Assembly: GCA_023053685.1 (NCBI GenBank)
Contig: JALIGW010000002.1
Location: forward strand, 167,159,034 to 167,223,033
DNA from: Diadophis punctatus similis
Lineage: Eukaryota > Chordata > Lepidosauria > Squamata > Dipsadidae
Length of the DNA stretch: 64,000 nucleotides
Reading direction: 5' to 3'
Shown: piece after piece, positions 34,770 to 43,989 of the stretch
Numbering within the stretch: the first letter of the stretch is position 1
How the letters are laid out: each line of letters opens with the position of its first letter
Notes under the pieces: model-generated
What the model was told of the DNA's origin: nothing
The model's database searches: none
What the model saw: the letters and a program-made list of their open reading frames with translations, nothing else
Program-made: the position numbers and the translations under genes

Positions 34770-36555
34770 CTTGCTTATCTCCGATTGGGCAGTACAGGCC
34801 GAGATGACTGGGGTAGGTCTTAGTCCGGTTATATGGGATAGGTTTGAACCGGTGACTCCTGAGGATGTGGACAAGGCCATAGGAGCTATGAGCTCCGCCA
34901 CTTGTTTATTGGACCCGTGCCCTTCCTGGCTGGTTTTGGCCACCAGGGAGGTTTCACGCGGCTGGCTCCAGGCGTTGGTCAACGCTTCTCTGAGAGAGGG
35001 GTCCGTCCCGCAGCCCTTAAAAGCTGCGGTGGTGAGACCCCTCCCCTTCCCCTGGACCCGGCAGATTTAAAGAACTTCCGTCCAGTCTCCAACCTTCCCT
35101 TCGCGGGGAAGGTTGTTGAGAAAGTGGTGGCACTCCAACTCCTACGACTGTTGGATGACACTGATTTTCTGGATCCCTTTCAATCTGGTTTCAGGCGCGG
35201 CTACAGTACGGAAAGGGCTTTGGTCACCCTGATGGATGATCTCTGGCGAGCCCGGGATAGGGGTCACTCCTCTATCCTGGTGCTACTTGACCTCTCAGCG
35301 GCCTTCGATACCATTGACCATGGTATCCTTCTGCGTCGTCTCGGAGAGGTGGGGGTGGGCGGCACTGTTTTGCAGTGGTTCTCCTCCTTCTTCTCTGACA
35401 GGACGCAGTCGGTGTTGACAGGGGGGCAGAGGTCGAGCCCTAGGCCCCTACTATGTGGGGTGCCGCAGGGTTCGGTCCTCTCGCCCATCCTGTTTAACAT
35501 CTACATGAAGCCACTGGGTGAGATCATCCGACGACACGGGGTGAGGTATCAGCAATATGCTGATGATACCCAGTTGTACATCTCCACCCCGTCTCAATTT
35601 GGGGAAGCCGTAGACGTAATGGGCCGCTGCCTGGCCGATGTTAGGGTCTGGATGGGGAAGAACCGGCTAAAACTTAACCCTGACAAGACCGAGTGGCTGT
35701 GGATATTGCCTCCTAAGGACTTGACCAACTGTCCCTCCTTGGTTCTTGGGGGGGAGAAATTAGCTCCCTCAGAACGGGTTCGCAATTTGGGTGTCCTTCT
35801 AGACCCACAGCTTAAATTGGAGCAACATCTTTCAGCTGTGGCTAGGGGGACCTTTGCACAAGTACGTCTTGTGCACCAATTGCGACCCTACTTGGAGAAG
35901 GAGGCACTTCTCACAGTCACTCATGCCCTTATCACCTCACGGCTGGATTACTGCAATGCGCTCTACATGGGGCTACCCTCGAAGAGTGTCCGGCGACTGC
36001 AATTGGTGCAAAATGCAGCTGCGCGAGCTGTGGTGGGTGTACCTAGATGCACCCACGTAACACCGATTCTCCGCCAGCTGCATTGGCTGCCCATTAGTCT
36101 CCAGATCCAATTCAAGGTGTTGGTCGTTACCTTTAAAGCCCTACATGGCTCGGGGCCAGGTTACCTTCGTGACCGCATCCTGCCGCATACCTCCCTACGA
36201 CCGGTTAGGTCCCACAGAGTGGGTCTCCTCCAGGTCCCATCGAGCAAGCAATGCCGGTTGGCGGGGCCGAGGGGGAGAGCCTTCTCTGTGGGAGCCCCCT
36301 CCCTTTGGAACCAACTCCCTCCAGAGATCAGGATTATCCCCACCCTGCTGGCCTTCCGTAAAGCAATAAAAACTTGGCTCTTCCGGCAGGCGGGGTATGA
36401 ATGAAAGTTTTTTAAATTATGCATAGTATTTAAATATGGTTTTTATAAAATTGTTTTTACTTTTATATGTTTCTATACATGCTGTGAGCCACCCAGAGTC
36501 CCTCAGGAGTTGGGCGGCATAGAAATTTTAATAAATAAATAAATAATAAATAAAA
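34770..36555 (+). mobile_element. L2-clade LINE, 5'-truncated, with long open RT frame
   Basis: Runs from within the region upstream of the RT domain to the family 3' end (GAGTTGGGCGGCATAGAAAT, then TAAATAAATAAATAA). The endonuclease is missing. The body has one probable frameshift near 35,040 but is otherwise open. The same family's 3' ends are at 28,459, 52,745, 54,865 and 11,520. Confidence 0.85.
34902..36404 (+). CDS. L2-type LINE reverse transcriptase (500 codons, N-terminally incomplete)
   Basis: Reverse transcriptase of a non-LTR retrotransposon. Recognisable from about residue 52: DLKNFRPVSNLPF, FQSGFRRGYSTERAL (94-107), catalytic LLDLSAAFDTIDH (128-140), GVPQGSVLSPILFNIYM (186-202), YADD (219-222), LKLNPDKTEWL, then the C-terminal LDYCNALYMGLP, RLQLVQNAAARAVVG and LHWLPI motifs of the L2/CR1 group. 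Residues 1-51 are an out-of-frame reading; the true upstream coding lies in the frame of 34,759-35,070 (DVDKAIGAMSSATCLLDPCP, LKAAVVRPL), so one indel near 35,040 separates them. The ATG at 34,902 is not a natural start. The endonuclease domain is absent, so this copy cannot act alone. Confidence 0.85.
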   Translation: MFIGPVPFLAGFGHQGGFTRLAPGVGQRFSERGVRPAALKSCGGETPPLPLDPADLKNFRPVSNLPFAGKVVEKVVALQLLRLLDDTDFLDPFQSGFRRGYSTERALVTLMDDLWRARDRGHSSILVLLDLSAAFDTIDHGILLRRLGEVGVGGTVLQWFSSFFSDRTQSVLTGGQRSSPRPLLCGVPQGSVLSPILFNIYMKPLGEIIRRHGVRYQQYADDTQLYISTPSQFGEAVDVMGRCLADVRVWMGKNRLKLNPDKTEWLWILPPKDLTNCPSLVLGGEKLAPSERVRNLGVLLDPQLKLEQHLSAVARGTFAQVRLVHQLRPYLEKEALLTVTHALITSRLDYCNALYMGLPSKSVRRLQLVQNAAARAVVGVPRCTHVTPILRQLHWLPISLQIQFKVLVVTFKALHGSGPGYLRDRILPHTSLRPVRSHRVGLLQVPSSKQCRLAGPRGRAFSVGAPSLWNQLPPEIRIIPTLLAFRKAIKTWLFRQAGYE

Positions 36556-36613
36556 TATATTAACTTATTTTTTCAAACTTAATTATCCTTGATGGCAGCA
36601 TGTGCCTCTGGAG

Positions 36614-36854
36614 CAGTGGTGGGTTCTTACCAGTATGGTCCACTCTACCGCACCGGTAGCGGCCAGCCGATGACGTAATTTGCGCGCAACACTGGTCCGT
36701 CGTCTTCACCTGTCCATCACACGTCGCCATCTTTTTTTCATAATTTTTTGGCTTCTTTTGCTTCCACGCATGCGCAGAAGCAAAATCACGTGCACGAAAC
36801 GTGGAGATGCGCGCGCAGCGCACTGGTAGCAACTTCGAGAGGAAACCACCACTG
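36614..36854. mobile_element. hAT-type MITE, CAGGGGTGGGTTC family
   Basis: CAGTGGTGGGTTCTTACC to GAAACCACCACTG, perfect duplication CTCTGGAG. Contains CGCCATCTTTTTT and CGCATGCGCAGAAG. Confidence 0.9.
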
Positions 36855-36862
36855 CTCTGGAG

Positions 36863-37280
36863 GGCATCTGATGTGACGTTGTGGGCTTCCTTGTGCAGCT
36901 GCATAGCCATTATGAGAACAACCAAATGGACCAAGAGTCTGATACAGCAGGACACTGATTATGCTCTTATAAAAATTCTGTTTCCTTGAGAACTTTTCAA
37001 GAAAGTGAACAGACTTAGTTTTACAAAAAAAAACCCTGTCTGATGTATTGTTGTATATGAACAGGAAGATCTGCTGGGGGTCAAAAAATCAAGACGATGA
37101 CCACAACCATGGGATCAGAGTCCTGTTCTTTTTCTTGTGAATTGCATAATTCCCGAATGCCATCACTCTGCTAAACAACTAATTCCCACAATACTGTCAA
37201 ATTATTTACTAAGACTGTATTACTATTATTCTTCTCATTCTTCCTAGTATGTCTTCCCACTTATGACTATAACCATGTTG
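36863..37280. other. no gene or repeat recognised
   Basis: Unique-looking spacer between two MITEs. Confidence 0.4.
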
Positions 37281-37288
37281 CTTGTATC

Positions 37289-37666
37289 CAGGGGTGGGTT
37301 CCAACTTACCTTGCTGCCGGTTCACTCCCTCCCGCGCCGCATGGGTGTGCCTCGTGGGTGCACACATGTGCAGTAACGAAAAATCAAAAACAAAAAACAA
37401 AAACAAAAAAAGCAAAGCCAAAAAAAATATGGTGACTGCATGCACAGTGCTGGAACTCGGCTTCTGCGCATGCTCAGAAGGAAATAAAAAATAAAAAAAT
37501 TCAAAAAAAAAATTTCAGAAAAAAATTCAAAAAAAATTCAAAAAAAAGATGGTGGCGCTCACGGACCGGCACCGACCAATCAGATTCGGTGATGTCATGA
37601 TGACATCACCAGCGGGTCACTACTGGGTCAGGAAAACCAGTCCGAACCAGGAGGAACCCACCCCTG
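37289..37666. mobile_element. hAT-type MITE, CAGGGGTGGGTTC family
   Basis: CAGGGGTGGGTTCCAACTTACC to GGAACCCACCCCTG, flanks CTTGTATC / TTTGTATC (7 of 8). A-rich interior with a GATGTCATGATGACATCACC block. Confidence 0.85.
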
Positions 37667-37679
37667 TTTGTATCTTTAC

Positions 37680-37878
37680 AATGTATATTGTTTTATTTGT
37701 TTCCTAGTATGATTTGATTGCTTATAGTAACCTATGACTATCACTAAGTGTTGTATCTTATGATTGTTGATGAATGTATTTTATTTTTCTTTATGTACAC
37801 TGAGAGTATATGCACCAAAAACAAATTCCTTGTGTGTCCAATCACACTTGACCAATAAAGAATTCTATTCTATAATAA
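37680..37878 (+). repeat. snake CR1-type LINE 3' end
   Basis: CAAATTCCTTGTGTGTCCAA and CACTTGACCAATAAAGAATT followed by TCTATTCTAT are the 3' end seen in inverse orientation at 45,475 and 51,109. Confidence 0.75.
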
Positions 37879-37879
37879 A

Positions 37880-38395
37880 TCTCACAGTTGTGGCTGCCAC
37901 CTTCCAAAGCAAGGCACAGATGTCTGAAATATCTTTTGATTGAAGTTTGTCTTATCCGTAAATGTACCCCTGCAGAATAGGGTTTAACTTACTACTATTT
38001 CTGCACCAGCTTGATCTAAGAGTCTTCTTTGTGATCAAGTGAATATATCATTTTGGGGAAAAAACAGCACTTCAGCCAAATTAACACTAGATGTCCCCCT
38101 TGCAAGCTAATTCGCTGTTGTCTTCAAGAAGCAGGCAGACTTTGAAAACAGTTGTATACCTATTGGCGGATTAATTCAGCTGTTTTACTGAGCCATTCAT
38201 TCTGTGGCGACATTCAGATTTACATTTGCCTCCTTCCTACCTACCTATAGAGTGATTAAGAAAAAAAAGCAACTAAGAACAAACATACACACATGTTCAA
38301 AAAATGCACTGCTAGTGTATTTGAGTGCAATGCATACATTTTAAGGCCAACTGTTGCAGCTATAACAGTATCATTTATTTATTTTTATTTTATTT
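37880..38395. other. no gene or repeat recognised
   Basis: Unique-looking AT-rich sequence leading into TATATGT-rich DNA. Confidence 0.4.
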
Positions 38396-38439
38396 TGTCA
38401 AACATGTACAGTATAGTAGTTATGTCTATATATGTCTGT

Positions 38440-38693
<254 letters not shown>

Positions 38694-38867
38694 GTAAGGA
38701 GGTGAAGACACATATTAAAACCTGAATTGCTTAACTAATATTCCCCTGTACAATCAAAATTATTAAAATTATTAAAGGCAAACATGCTTCTCTACTTTTT
38801 AAAATCTGTTCAGCAGAGTTTTAGAATGCATAGTACCTTGTAATCAGCCATTATTATTTTTGAAATA

Positions 38868-38914
38868 TAGGCACAATGGCTCAGTAGTTAAACAGGTACC
38901 ACTGTTGGTGGGAC
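38868..38914 (+). mobile_element. SINE head, split by the LTR element (left part)
   Basis: AGGCACAATGGCTCAGTAGTTAA is a tRNA-like SINE head. It continues at 43,836 after the LTR element, ending in a TAGAGTTGGACATGGCTGG-type BovB-like tail. Confidence 0.65.
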
Positions 38915-39137
38915 TGTTAGATGGTGGATTCAGCACAGGAGACCGACTTGACAAACAGCTCTTTATTGCAATAGATGTACAACCAGCAAAGCACATTCAG
39001 AGAGGGCTCCTATTTATAGGAGCTGACAGTAACAATTGTAACTAAACCATTTTGAAATAACCAATGAGGGTCCAGCATGTTCTCTTCAGTATTGCTGGAC
39101 CTGAGTGAAAACTTCCAGCTCTAATCAGAACATAACA
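38915..39137 (-). repeat. 3' LTR of the Ty3/gypsy element
   Basis: 223 bp. Minus-strand AATAAA corresponds to 38,962-38,967; a TATA-like CTATAAATAGG is read on the minus strand. Confidence 0.95.
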
Positions 39138-39664
39138 TCCCTCCCCCTCTAGATGAAATCGTCCGACATACAAAATCGCGAAGGTAGGCGGGGCGTCTAC
39201 GCTCCCGTTCAGACCTGCGTACTTCAGTCGGGGGAACTACAGCAGCCTGGTCTGACTTAGCCGCTTCGTTCCTGGGGGCTGTGTCATGCATCTCTTGAGC
39301 TGGAGTGCTCTTGGGTTCTTCCGCCTCAGGGCCTAACTCGACAGGGGGACTCTGTTGGCCTGCAGTCTCGCACTCTAAAGCCTCAGAGACATCTGGACGT
39401 GGTTTAGCTAGGAAAGGAATGCACGGTGTTACGTTTCCAGAACCCGAGGGGTCTTCCTGTACCCTCTGTCTTAATTGGTCTATGTGTCTCTTCCATAAGC
39501 GGCCGTCTTGTAACCGGACTGCATAAGACACGGGTCCTAAAATTGTCTCGACCACCCCTGGCAGCCATAAAGGCCCCTCGGCGTAGTTGCGAGCAAACAC
39601 CCTGTCCTCTGTGGAAAAGACCCTGGTTTTCTTTGTCCCTTCTGTCTTGGTTTTTACTACATAG
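39121..39664 (-). pseudogene. C-terminal end of Ty3/gypsy pol (frame-shifted part)
   Basis: This frame has the end of integrase: LQDGRLWKRHIDQLR with a GPVSYAVRL segment, as in the GPY/F module of gypsy integrases. A Pro/Glu-rich tail follows, and the stop lies just inside the LTR. It continues the 39,665-42,976 frame but is separated by a 25-bp tandem duplication (39,667-39,716) that shifts the frame by one. Confidence 0.8.
39138..39152 (-). other. polypurine tract
   Basis: Plus-strand TCCCTCCCCCTCTAG directly adjoins the 3' LTR; on the coding strand it is a purine tract for second-strand priming. Confidence 0.85.
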
Positions 39665-42600
39665 TCAGGGTGTAACCGGTCCAGGAGTCTGCGGGTGTAA
39701 CCGGTCCAGGAGTCTGCGGCCCATTAAAAGCTCCACTGGGCTGCGTCCCGTAGTGACACTTGGGGTTATGTGTTGAGTTATGAGGAATTTGTCTATTCTT
39801 TCCTGCCAATCTCCAGGTCCCAATCTAGCTAACCCCTCTTTGGCCGATCGCACGAAGCGTTCCACCAGGCCGTTCGTCGCAGGATGGAATGGGGCGGACA
39901 ACGCATGGCGGATTCCCTGACTAGCCAGATAGCCCTCAAAAGTTGTGGCCGTGAATTGCGGGCCGTTGTCCGTTACCAATGTGTCCGGAATGCCATGGGT
40001 AGCAAATAGACGCCGGAAGATCTTAATAACAGACTCCGCAGTGGTCGACCGCATAGGGAAGATTTCGAGCCACTTGGAATAAGCGTCTACAATTATCAGG
40101 AACATTTGCCCATGGAATGGACCTGCAAAATCGGCATGAAGCCGTGACCATGGATTTTTTGGAAGGTCCCAGTCATGCACCGGTGCTTTGGGAGGTGCCG
40201 GTCTGGATTCCTGACATGGCAGGCATTTGTTTACCCATTCTTGAACCTCCTCATCCATCTTTGGCCACCAAACATAACCCCTAGCTAAAGCCTTCATTCG
40301 CACAATTCCCGGATGGCCCTCGTGCAAGGTTCGTAGTACGTCAGTGCGCAATTTGGCAGGAATGACCACCCGGTCCCCCCACAAGAGGCACCCACCTTCC
40401 TCCGACAGTTCGTGCTGTCTAAGCTCGTACGGTTTGAACTTGGGCCTGACTGGGCCTCTTGGCCACCCCCTCCACACCCAGTTAAGGACAGTCCGGAGAG
40501 TGGAGTCTCTGGCCGAGTGCCTGGCCACCTCAGCCGAGGTGACTAACCCTGAGTCTGCTAGGTCAATCAACAGTACCGGGGCCTCTGGAGCTATGTCTGA
40601 CAGTATCTCAGGCAATGGGCACCTGCTTAATGCGTCCGCATTCCCCATGTTTTTCCCGGGCCTGTGAACCAACTGATACGAGTATGCCGACAAGAAGATG
40701 GCCCAACGAGCAAAACGGGGGGACAAAGCAGCTGGAGTGGGGTGATTCCCCGCTATCAACCCCAACAGAGGCTTGTGATCTGTGACCAGGGTGAAGTCTC
40801 TACCGAACAAATACTCGTGGAACTTCTTAACCCCTGCTACTAGGGCCAAAGCTTCCCTATTTAGCTGATCATAATTTCTTTCGGCGCTAGACAAGGTGCG
40901 TGAGTAATACGCTATTGGCGCCTCGAGGCCATTCGGAAGTCGATGGCTCAGAACAGCCCCAACCCCTACTGGGGAAGCATCACAAGCAAGGACCACTGGC
41001 AAAGTGGAATTGTATTGGATCAGGAAACTGTTGTTGGTTAACAACCCCTTAACTGCGCTAAATGCGGCAGCCTCCCTATGGCCCCACACCCAGGGAGTGT
41101 TTTTAGCTAGCAGCCTGTGCAGGGGCTCTGCGACTGTTGCCTTATCACGTAGGAATAGGCTGTAAAAGTTAAGAAGACCCAAGAAAGCCTGTAACTCTGC
41201 CTGATTTCTGGGTGCCGGGGCCTCCTGGATGGCCTTCAGTTTACTTTCTGTGGGGTGGATACCACTCCCGTCTATTCTATACCCCAGGAATTCCACTTCA
41301 GGGACTCCCAAGACACACTTGCTGCGTTTCGCTTTTAGCCCGGCAGCTCGTAATTTCTCAAGGACCATTGTAACCCGACAGCGAAGCTGGCCTATGTCAA
41401 TTGCTGAAATGAGAACATCGTCGAAGTACGGCACGACCCCGGGGATATTCTGCAACAGACATTCCATTACACTCTGGAACAACCCCGGGGCCACGCTAAC
41501 CCCAAATTGCAATCTGTGGCATTTAAATGCCCCCCTGTGGGTCACAATGGTCTGAGCTTCTGCTGTGGGGCCATCTACAGGTAACTGCTGGTACGCTTGT
41601 GCCAGGTCTAATTTAGCAAACAGGCGTCCAGACCCCAACGAGTGCAGCAATTGGTGCACGATTGGCACAGGGTAGGCACTCTGCTGCAACGCCTTGTTCA
41701 CCGTGCACTTGTAGTCAGCGCATATCCTGATGCTACCGTCTCCTTTAATTGGCGTGACAATTGGGGTTTCCCACCAGGCATGATCCACAGGTTCGAGTAC
41801 CCCCTGCTTGATCAATTTATCAAGTTCAATGTCAATCTTTTCCCTCAAGGGCAGGGGAACCCGGCGGGGCTTCAAGCGGATTGGGGCAACATTAGGGTCC
41901 AGGCTAAAAGAGATTGGGGTCCCCACATACTTGCCCAACCCTTCGCTGAATACATCACGGAATTCGTCAAACAGGTCGTCTAATTTCTCTGTCCCGACAG
42001 CATTAACTCCGGAGACCTCCAGCCCAAGGGCTTCGAACCAGCTCAGTCCAAGAAGGCTCGGAAGGTCACCGTCCACAATGATGAGCTGTAACGGTCCGGA
42101 AAAGTGTTTAAATTGGACCTTGACACTGGCTTGGCCGCAAACCGGAATCCTGTTCCCTTGGTAGTCCGACAGGCAGAACCCGGTGTTTCGTATGCAGTCA
42201 GTGGAGAACCCGGGCACAGCTTTCTTGAGATTTTTCCAGGCGATGATAGACACAGCCGAGCCCGTATCTAATTCCATTTCAAACGGCACACCCTCGACGA
42301 CGACGGACATCATGATTTTCTTCCCTCCCAGGGAACGGGCACTGTCGACATGCGAATCATAGGCAGCCGGCAACGGCCTGGAATATCTTTGGCGTCGTTT
42401 TGAATCTTCGCGCCAAGCCCTCGGCGACGGTTCAGCCCGTGAAGGCTCAGGCGCACGCACAGTCGAATTTGGCAGTGTGGCGCGGCAAACTTTAGCCAAA
42501 TGTCCACGCCGCTCACACCGTTGGCATGTCATGCCACGATACTTGCAGGAAAATCTTGGGTGCCGTCCCCCGCAGCTAGCACACCCCCGGAAAGGCTCGC

Positions 42601-42976
42601 TGGGCGGTTGCGGGTGGGGCGGGCAACGCAGTTCAGTCCTGTAAACCTTGTCATCGCTGCTAACATCGTCGTCCAGCGTCCCCATGTGGACGGCCGGCTG
42701 AGTTAGCAGTGCCGTTTTCGCCTCTTTTCTGGACGGGGCAGCACGGTGGAGTGATTCAGCTGCGTTGGTGGACGATTCAGCAGCCCTGGCCTCGTCCAGT
42801 GCAGCAGCCAAAGTAAGTTTAGGCCGAGCTAGCAAACGGCGCTGCAGGCGGAGGTCCAAAACCCCGCAGATCAACTGGTCCAGCATGATATCGTCTAGGT
42901 CACTAAATTCGCAATGACCAGACGCCTTATGGAGAGCAGCAATAGCAATAGCACTTAGACTTATATACCGCTTCAT
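39665..42976 (-). CDS. Ty3/gypsy Gag C-terminus and Pol polyprotein
   Basis: A 1,103-codon open frame. The first 16 or so residues are read from the inserted SINE. Then come the Gag end with zinc knuckles (C132-C135-H139-C144 and C151-C154-H159-C164), aspartic protease (DTGS 237-240), reverse transcriptase (KLDLAQAYQQ with D457; YFDD 517-520), RNase H (D666, TDHK at 732-735, D781), an HHCC integrase domain (H885, H888, C918, C921) and integrase catalytic D949, D1003 and E1039. YFDD replaces the commoner YLDD or YIDD and occurs at lower frequency in other RTs. Gag and Pol seem to share one frame. The frame ends early at 39,665 because of the 25-bp duplication. Products would act in cytoplasmic particles and the nucleus. 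Confidence 0.93.
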   Translation of the reverse strand: MKRYISLSAIAIAALHKASGHCEFSDLDDIMLDQLICGVLDLRLQRRLLARPKLTLAAALDEARAAESSTNAAESLHRAAPSRKEAKTALLTQPAVHMGTLDDDVSSDDKVYRTELRCPPHPQPPSEPFRGCASCGGRHPRFSCKYRGMTCQRCERRGHLAKVCRATLPNSTVRAPEPSRAEPSPRAWREDSKRRQRYSRPLPAAYDSHVDSARSLGGKKIMMSVVVEGVPFEMELDTGSAVSIIAWKNLKKAVPGFSTDCIRNTGFCLSDYQGNRIPVCGQASVKVQFKHFSGPLQLIIVDGDLPSLLGLSWFEALGLEVSGVNAVGTEKLDDLFDEFRDVFSEGLGKYVGTPISFSLDPNVAPIRLKPRRVPLPLREKIDIELDKLIKQGVLEPVDHAWWETPIVTPIKGDGSIRICADYKCTVNKALQQSAYPVPIVHQLLHSLGSGRLFAKLDLAQAYQQLPVDGPTAEAQTIVTHRGAFKCHRLQFGVSVAPGLFQSVMECLLQNIPGVVPYFDDVLISAIDIGQLRCRVTMVLEKLRAAGLKAKRSKCVLGVPEVEFLGYRIDGSGIHPTESKLKAIQEAPAPRNQAELQAFLGLLNFYSLFLRDKATVAEPLHRLLAKNTPWVWGHREAAAFSAVKGLLTNNSFLIQYNSTLPVVLACDASPVGVGAVLSHRLPNGLEAPIAYYSRTLSSAERNYDQLNREALALVAGVKKFHEYLFGRDFTLVTDHKPLLGLIAGNHPTPAALSPRFARWAIFLSAYSYQLVHRPGKNMGNADALSRCPLPEILSDIAPEAPVLLIDLADSGLVTSAEVARHSARDSTLRTVLNWVWRGWPRGPVRPKFKPYELRQHELSEEGGCLLWGDRVVIPAKLRTDVLRTLHEGHPGIVRMKALARGYVWWPKMDEEVQEWVNKCLPCQESRPAPPKAPVHDWDLPKNPWSRLHADFAGPFHGQMFLIIVDAYSKWLEIFPMRSTTAESVIKIFRRLFATHGIPDTLVTDNGPQFTATTFEGYLASQGIRHALSAPFHPATNGLVERFVRSAKEGLARLGPGDWQERIDKFLITQHITPSVTTGRSPVELLMGRRLLDRLHPQTPGPVTP
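39667..39716. repeat. 25-bp tandem duplication in pol
   Basis: The unit GGTGTAACCGGTCCAGGAG plus TCTGCG occurs twice in direct tandem, adding 25 bp and shifting the integrase frame. Confidence 0.9.
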
Positions 42977-43176
42977 AGTGCTTTACAGCTCTCTCTAAGC
43001 GGTTTACAGAGTTCAGCATATTGCCCCCAACAATCTGGGTCCTCATTTTACCCACCTCGGAAGGATGGAAGGCTGAGTCAACCTTGAGCCTAGTGAGATT
43101 TGAACAGCTGAACTGCTGAACTAGCAATCAACTGAAGGTCGCAATGCTGCTTTTAACCACTGCGCTATCTCAGCTC
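42934..43176 (-). mobile_element. tRNA-derived SINE (CTATTG family) inserted in gag
   Basis: Minus-strand SINE: head GAGATAGCGCAGTGGTTAAA, B-box-like GTTCAAATCTC, body GGTGGGTAAAATGAGGACCC, tail TATAAGTCTAAGTGCTATTG. TTGCTG occurs at both junctions as a possible short target duplication. It introduces a stop a few codons after the gag junction. Confidence 0.88.
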
Positions 43177-43512
43177 CTCAGCAACGTACTGGTTGATAGT
43201 CTCTCCTTCCCGCTGCATGCGCTGACGGAATTCATATCGACGTACGACTTTAGAAGGAGTCGGTGCATAGTGGGTCTTAAGCGACTCCTTAAGCGTGTCC
43301 CACTGCACTGTGTTAATCGGCGCTGGGGCAGACAGGGCCTCTGCAGTATCAAAAACTTCTGGCCCACAGTGACTTAAAAATAAAGCTCTTTTCCGATTGT
43401 CTGCCAGGCTTAGTAAGTCATTTGCTTCCAGGAAGCACTCAAAACGCCTCATATATGACTCCCACTTCTCTTGGGCTGGGTCGAATGGCGGCGGTGGGTG
43501 AAACGCTGACAT
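43165..43512 (-). pseudogene. Ty3/gypsy Gag N-terminal part, cut by the SINE
   Basis: Starts MSAFHPPPPFDPAQEKWESY, 88 nt after the priming site, and contains capsid-like FLSHCGPEVFDTAEAL and FRQRMQREGETINQYVAE, typical of gypsy Gag. The frame stops in the SINE; the remainder of Gag resumes downstream in the 39,665-42,976 frame (about codon 17). Confidence 0.85.
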
Positions 43513-43599
43513 GATATGAGATAAGTAGTAGGCGAAGAATGAGTCGCCTGACTGGTTGTAAAGCCCGTGGGGCTTGTCGTTGTTCTCCTGCTCCCAATT

Positions 43600-43611
43600 T
43601 CCTCGTCGCCA
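43600..43611 (-). other. primer-binding site, tRNA-Ser(GCT)-like
   Basis: On the coding strand TGGCGACGAGGA begins one base inside the 5' LTR. It equals the complement of the 3' end (with CCA) of vertebrate tRNA-Ser(GCT) as I recall it. Confidence 0.75.
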
Positions 43612-43612
43612 C

Positions 43613-43835
43613 TGTTAGATGGTGGATTCAGCACAGGAGACCGACTTGACAAACAGCTCTTTATTGCAATAGATGTACAATCAGCAAAGCACATTCAGAG
43701 AGGGCTCCTATTTATAGGAGCTGACAGTAACAATTGTAACTAAACCATTTTGAAATAACCAATGAGGGTCCAGCATGTTCTCTTCAGTATTGCTGGACCT
43801 GAGTGAAAACTTCCAGCTCTAATCAGAACATAACA
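43613..43835 (-). repeat. 5' LTR of the Ty3/gypsy element
   Basis: 223 bp. On the minus strand it has TATA-like CTATAAATAGGAG (about 43,707-43,719) and AATAAA (43,660-43,665), giving the promoter and poly(A) signal. Confidence 0.95.
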
Positions 43836-43985
43836 GGGACGGTAACAGTAGTCCGTGTGCCTCGGTGTATAGTCATGCCGGCCACATGACCACAGAAATG
43901 TCTTCGGACTATCTATGCTGGCTCACTTGGCTAAGAAGCGAGATGAGCACCACCCCTTAGAGTTGGACATGGCTGGAAAGAGAAA
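43836..43985 (+). mobile_element. SINE, right part after the LTR element
   Basis: GGCCACATGACCACAGAAAT, ATGTCTTCGGAC and GATGAGCACCACCCCTTAGA ending GAGTTGGACATGGCTGG are the body and BovB-like tail of a squamate tRNA-derived SINE. Confidence 0.75.
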
Positions 43986-43989
43986 TCGT

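Larger units (their letters stand above)
38915..43835 (-). mobile_element. Ty3/gypsy LTR retrotransposon, complete, minus orientation
   Basis: A 4.9-kb element with two 223-bp LTRs (TGTTAG...ATAACA) that differ by my reading at one base (C/T in GTACAA[C/T]CAGC). It is bounded by a perfect 5-bp duplication GGGAC (38,910-38,914 and 43,836-43,840). Minus orientation: 5' LTR right, 3' LTR left. Priming site, gag, pol (protease, RT, RNase H, integrase) and polypurine tract are in order; no envelope gene. It is inserted in a SINE and carries a SINE in gag. The near-identical LTRs mean a recent insertion, but this copy has a split gag and a frameshift near the pol end. Confidence 0.95.

Noticed and set aside
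41229..42706. Plus-strand frames of 68-118 codons opposite pol
   Set aside because: Antisense shadows of the Ty3/gypsy pol frame.
43600..43620. A host tRNA-Ser gene
   Set aside because: Only the 12-nt complement of a tRNA 3' end is present, as expected of a primer-binding site.
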